NCBI RefSeq assembly: GCF_002930105.1
Contig: NZ_PJRN01000006.1
Span: 124,001-188,000 of the forward strand
Direction: 5' to 3'
DNA length: 64,000 bases
From: Billgrantia saliphila
Lineage (GTDB): Bacteria > Pseudomonadota > Gammaproteobacteria > Pseudomonadales > Halomonadaceae
The notes beneath the pieces were generated by a model. The model saw only the letters and a list, made by a program, of their open reading frames with translations, was not told where the DNA came from and did not search any database. The first letter of the stretch is position 1, and every line of letters starts with the position of its first letter. Of this stretch, positions 61,225 to 64,000 are shown in pieces. A program made the translations under genes and the position numbers.

Positions 61225-61342
61225 AACACCTTCTCCAGGCGACTATTATAGTTGGGCTTCATTGTTGCCTGACCATGGCCACGCATCCACGCATCTCTTA
61301 ACGCTATAACTGTGGCGACGGTAACGGAAACGACTTTTCCTC

Positions 61343-61358
61343 TGTACAAAACAGTACC
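61343..61358. promoter_or_regulatory. GTAC-N6-GTAC site upstream of the TRAP operon
   Basis: TGTACAAAACAGTACC has two GTAC cores 10 bp apart and shares 14 of 18 positions (with flanks) with the reverse strand of the palindrome at 54955-54972. An outer imperfect inverted repeat (61313-61325 with 61363-61375, 11 of 13 paired) surrounds it. No gene is present in the 61225-61495 gap. Confidence 0.55.
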
Positions 61359-61495
61359 TGAGGTTATCGTTGCCACGATCGAGGGGGAGGTCTACCCTCC
61401 CCATGCCAATGCTCACCGTCAGCGAGCAAACCGCCTCTCGCGTGAAGGCGAACGAAGGCGGCTGAATATTATGATGCTGCTTGCTTGACGCTGGA

Positions 61496-63001
61496 TCAGG
61501 ACAGCTGGATCCAGGTGGTCTTGAGTTCACAGTACTGATCGTGGGCGTAGACCGACTTGTCTCGCCCGCCGAAGCCGGACTGCTTATACCCGCCGAATGG
61601 CGTGGTGATGTCTCCCTCGGAGAAGCAGTTGACGGAGACGGTGCCCGCCCGTATGGCACCGGCCATGCGATGTACGGTGCTAAGGTCATCGCTCCACAGC
61701 GAAGCGGCCAAGCCATAGCAGGTGTTGTTGGCGATTGTGATGGCCTCTTCCTCGGTGTCGAACGGAATCACCGCCAGCACCGGCCCGAAGATCTCCTCCC
61801 GTGCTACTGCGGCATCCTTGGGTACCTCGTCGAAGATCGTCGGGGCGATGAAATAGCCACCGCTCTCCTCCCGCATGCGCATCCCGCCGGTTACCAGAGA
61901 CAGCCCATCGGCCCTGGCCCGCTCGATATGGCCCAGCACCTTGTCCATGTGATCCTTCTCGATGAGGGCACCGAGCTGAACGTTGGGGTCCAGAGGATCA
62001 CCTGTACGCCACTCCTCCTCGAGTTGACGCTGCATCTCGTCGACTAGGGCATCCTTCACCGACCGATGCACGATCAGCCGCGAGCCTGCCGAGCAGTTCT
62101 CGCCCATGTTCCAGAAGGCCGCAGCCAGGACGTTGCTCGCCACGGTCTTGAGGTCGCTCACGTCGGGCATGACCACCTGCGGATTCTTGCCACCGCACTC
62201 CAGCACGATTCGCTTGAGATTGCTGGCCGCCGAGTATTCGAGGAAACGACGCCCTATCTCGGTGGAGCCGGTAAAGGCGACAAGGTCGATATCCGGGTGC
62301 AGACCGATGGCCTTGCCGGCGGTATGGCCCAGGCCCGGCACTACGTTCAGCACACCGGCCGGTATTCCGGCTTCATATGCCAGTTCGGCAAGCCGTAGGG
62401 TGCTGAGCGAGGTCAGCTCGGCGGGCTTGAGTACCACGCTGTTACCCGTGACAAGGGCCGGCCCGAGTTTCCAGCCTGCCATCATGGCGGGAAAGTTCCA
62501 CGGTAGCACCGCGCCCACCACCCCGATCGGCTCGCGGGTCACCGTGGCAATCACCCCTTTCTCGGTGGGGGCCACGGCATCGTAGAGCTTGTCGGCAGCT
62601 TCGGCATGCCAACGAATGGTGTTGGCGGTATCGGGAATATCGACGTTGTAGCACTCGCCGATCGGCTTGCCCGCTTCCAGGGATTCCAGGACAGCCAGTT
62701 CCAGGCAGTGCGCTTCGATCAGGTCGGCGAAGCGCTGCATGATGGCCTTGCGCTCGGCCGGGGCAAGCTCCGCCCAGACGCCTGCCTCGAAAGCGCGGCG
62801 GGCGGCCTGTACCGCGAGATCCACATCGACGGCATCACAGGCGGCAACTCGCGTCAGGCACTCGCCGGTAGCCGGGTTCAGGGTCTCGAACGTCTCACCC
62901 GAGCAGGCGGGAACGAAGCGACCGTCGATGAAGGCCAGATTGCGGTATTCGAGCTGCTCTATCTGACGCGCAATAGCGTCAGGAGTTAGGTTCTCGGACA
63001 T
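61496..63001 (-). CDS. NAD-dependent aldehyde dehydrogenase (PuuC-like)
   Basis: The 501-residue enzyme of the aldehyde dehydrogenase superfamily oxidises an aldehyde to its acid. It shows GAVLPWNFPAMMAGWKLGPA near residue 165, the Glu motif LECGGKNPQVVM near 270, the catalytic Cys in FWNMGENCSAGSRLIVHRSV near 304, and EEIFGPVLAVIPF near 401. It most resembles gamma-glutamyl-gamma-aminobutyraldehyde dehydrogenase and related amine-catabolic enzymes. GAGGAG precedes the ATG at 63001; a longer frame to 63169 would overlap the neighbour. It follows the FAD oxidoreductase gene by 25 bases, and the pair would turn an amine into an acid. Confidence 0.93.
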   Translation of the reverse strand: MSENLTPDAIARQIEQLEYRNLAFIDGRFVPACSGETFETLNPATGECLTRVAACDAVDVDLAVQAARRAFEAGVWAELAPAERKAIMQRFADLIEAHCLELAVLESLEAGKPIGECYNVDIPDTANTIRWHAEAADKLYDAVAPTEKGVIATVTREPIGVVGAVLPWNFPAMMAGWKLGPALVTGNSVVLKPAELTSLSTLRLAELAYEAGIPAGVLNVVPGLGHTAGKAIGLHPDIDLVAFTGSTEIGRRFLEYSAASNLKRIVLECGGKNPQVVMPDVSDLKTVASNVLAAAFWNMGENCSAGSRLIVHRSVKDALVDEMQRQLEEEWRTGDPLDPNVQLGALIEKDHMDKVLGHIERARADGLSLVTGGMRMREESGGYFIAPTIFDEVPKDAAVAREEIFGPVLAVIPFDTEEEAITIANNTCYGLAASLWSDDLSTVHRMAGAIRAGTVSVNCFSEGDITTPFGGYKQSGFGGRDKSVYAHDQYCELKTTWIQLS

Positions 63002-63026
63002 TGTTGTTCTCCTCGTATCAGGTAAG

Positions 63027-64000
63027 TCAAAGCTCCTTGCCGGCGTGCCACTCCTTCCAAGCAAGTGTCGAGCGCACGCCCAGGCCAAGAAACGGTTCTG
63101 GTGGATTGGCGGCAGGTTTGGGTTGTTCCAACATGATGTCGAGCAGTTCGCTCTCGATGCCCAGCGCATACTCGGCGATCAACTTTCCGGCGATGGTGCC
63201 TCGCGTCAGGCCCAACCCGTTCTGGCACACGGCACTGAAGACACCCGGGGCGATCTCGCCAAACGGGACGCCGCCATTGCGGGTCAGGCACAGTGCGCCG
63301 CCCCAGGTGTATTCCATTTCAACGTTCGGCAGCATGGGAAAGCGCCGCTTGAACGAGCGCTGATGGACGGAGCGCACACGTGCCAGCCGACTCTTACTGG
63401 TGCTGACACACGGGTTGTAGGTGAACACATTACGGATACAGATACGCCCGTCTCGCATACGCCGCACGGTCGTACCCATCGGATCGGCCGGAATCAGCCC
63501 CCAACTCTCCTCACCGCCCAGATCCGCCTGTTCCTGCGCGCTGAGGGGCCGGGTCAAACTGCCGTAGGTATACATGGGCAGAAGTCGACCCGAGAATCCG
63601 AGTTGGCTGAACTGGCCAGCATAGGCGTTATTGGCGAGAACCAGCCGGGGCGACGTGAGTTGGCCCTTGTTGGTCACCAGCGTATGAGGCTTGCCGACAT
63701 CGATCTTGTGGACGGGGCTTTCCTCGTAGAGACGAACGTTCGCCGGCAGGGTGGCCCCGAGCCCACGAACCAGCGCAGCCGGCTGCACCGTCACCGCACC
63801 CGGCGCATGCATTCCGGCCCGATAGAAATCGGTACCGGTTATTGCCTGCATGTCGCGGGCACTGAGCTCCCGGTAGGGTTCGCCTAGAACCGAAAGCCCC
63901 TTGGCGAACGTTTCCAGGGCCTTCAACCCGCGAGCCTCCACTGCCCCGTGCAGCTTGCCTCGCTCGCGCCAGTCGCATTCGATGGCATGCCGCTGCACGA
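63027..64000 (-). CDS. FAD-dependent amine oxidoreductase (PuuB/DAO-like), C-terminal part
   Basis: The frame runs off the right edge of the window; the N-terminal FAD-binding beta-alpha-beta is not visible. The 323 codons seen include the substrate domain of DAO-superfamily oxidases (LPMYTYGSLTRPLSAQEQAD). The C-terminal FAD contact is GVFSAVCQNGLGLTRGTIAG, and the ending EPFLGLGVRSTLAWKEWHAG is typical of gamma-glutamylputrescine oxidase-like proteins. It would oxidise a primary or secondary amine to an aldehyde or imine. It is upstream of the aldehyde dehydrogenase gene in the same operon. Confidence 0.88.
   Translation of the reverse strand, partial: VQRHAIECDWRERGKLHGAVEARGLKALETFAKGLSVLGEPYRELSARDMQAITGTDFYRAGMHAPGAVTVQPAALVRGLGATLPANVRLYEESPVHKIDVGKPHTLVTNKGQLTSPRLVLANNAYAGQFSQLGFSGRLLPMYTYGSLTRPLSAQEQADLGGEESWGLIPADPMGTTVRRMRDGRICIRNVFTYNPCVSTSKSRLARVRSVHQRSFKRRFPMLPNVEMEYTWGGALCLTRNGGVPFGEIAPGVFSAVCQNGLGLTRGTIAGKLIAEYALGIESELLDIMLEQPKPAANPPEPFLGLGVRSTLAWKEWHAGKEL

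Overview
The window looks like chromosome of a high-GC gammaproteobacterium, most probably a Halomonas-type member of the Halomonadaceae. This rests on protein flavour, gene content (many ABC and TRAP transporters, acyl-CoA and quaternary-amine style catabolism, an orphan type VI secretion cluster) and consistently high GC; no rRNA or other marker gene is present, so the placement is an inference. No rRNA, tRNA, insertion sequence, prophage or CRISPR array was seen.

Layout. 1-195 is the His/Asp-rich tail of a metal-binding ABC substrate-binding protein. 669-6926 is an acyl-CoA catabolic unit (LivK-type binding protein, acyl-CoA synthetase, acyl-CoA dehydrogenase, thiolase) facing an AraC regulator. 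7048-11398 is a translationally coupled ABC exporter operon ending in an AttH/lipocalin-like lipoprotein. 11420-13681 is LysR, DoxX and a DODA-type dioxygenase. 13695-20045 holds glyoxalase I, an NlpC/P60 lipoprotein, thiE, an MntR-type regulator divergent from a metal ABC transporter, a DMT exporter and an AraC regulator. 20049-23771 encodes a Tat-exported molybdenum hydroxylase (XdhC, Mo subunit, 2Fe-2S subunit). 24067-28845 is a four-gene peptide/nickel-type ABC transporter with a fused double ATPase. 28920-30224 is a penicillin-binding carboxypeptidase.

30417-40851 is the most accessory part. A decayed CobW/ZigA GTPase gene is followed by three evenly spaced palindromes and a sigma-54-type promoter, then hcp, vgrG, a DUF4123 adaptor, a 1206-residue VasX-like membrane effector, a DUF6708-like membrane protein (candidate immunity), a frameshifted gene, a DUF3304-like gene and one more decayed coding fragment. 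There are no T6SS sheath or baseplate genes, so this is an orphan effector-delivery island that must use an apparatus encoded elsewhere.

40902-44820 is a siderophore-type ABC importer with a Fur-like site, divergent from a LysR gene. 46163-53392 holds small membrane and lipoprotein genes, a TauE-type permease and a Dpp-type ABC importer. 53614-64000 appears to be one catabolic locus: a betainyl-CoA-type thioesterase, a ProC-like reductase, a DgcA-like flavoprotein demethylase, an ornithine-cyclodeaminase-family (ketimine reductase-like) enzyme, a TRAP transporter, an aldehyde dehydrogenase and a FAD amine oxidase. Two intergenic regions 6.4 kb apart carry nearly the same GTAC-N6-GTAC operator, which suggests one regulon for uptake and breakdown of an N-methylated or cyclic amine whose identity is not evident from sequence. 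The two strongest candidates for an undescribed system are this locus and the T6SS island with its regulatory array.
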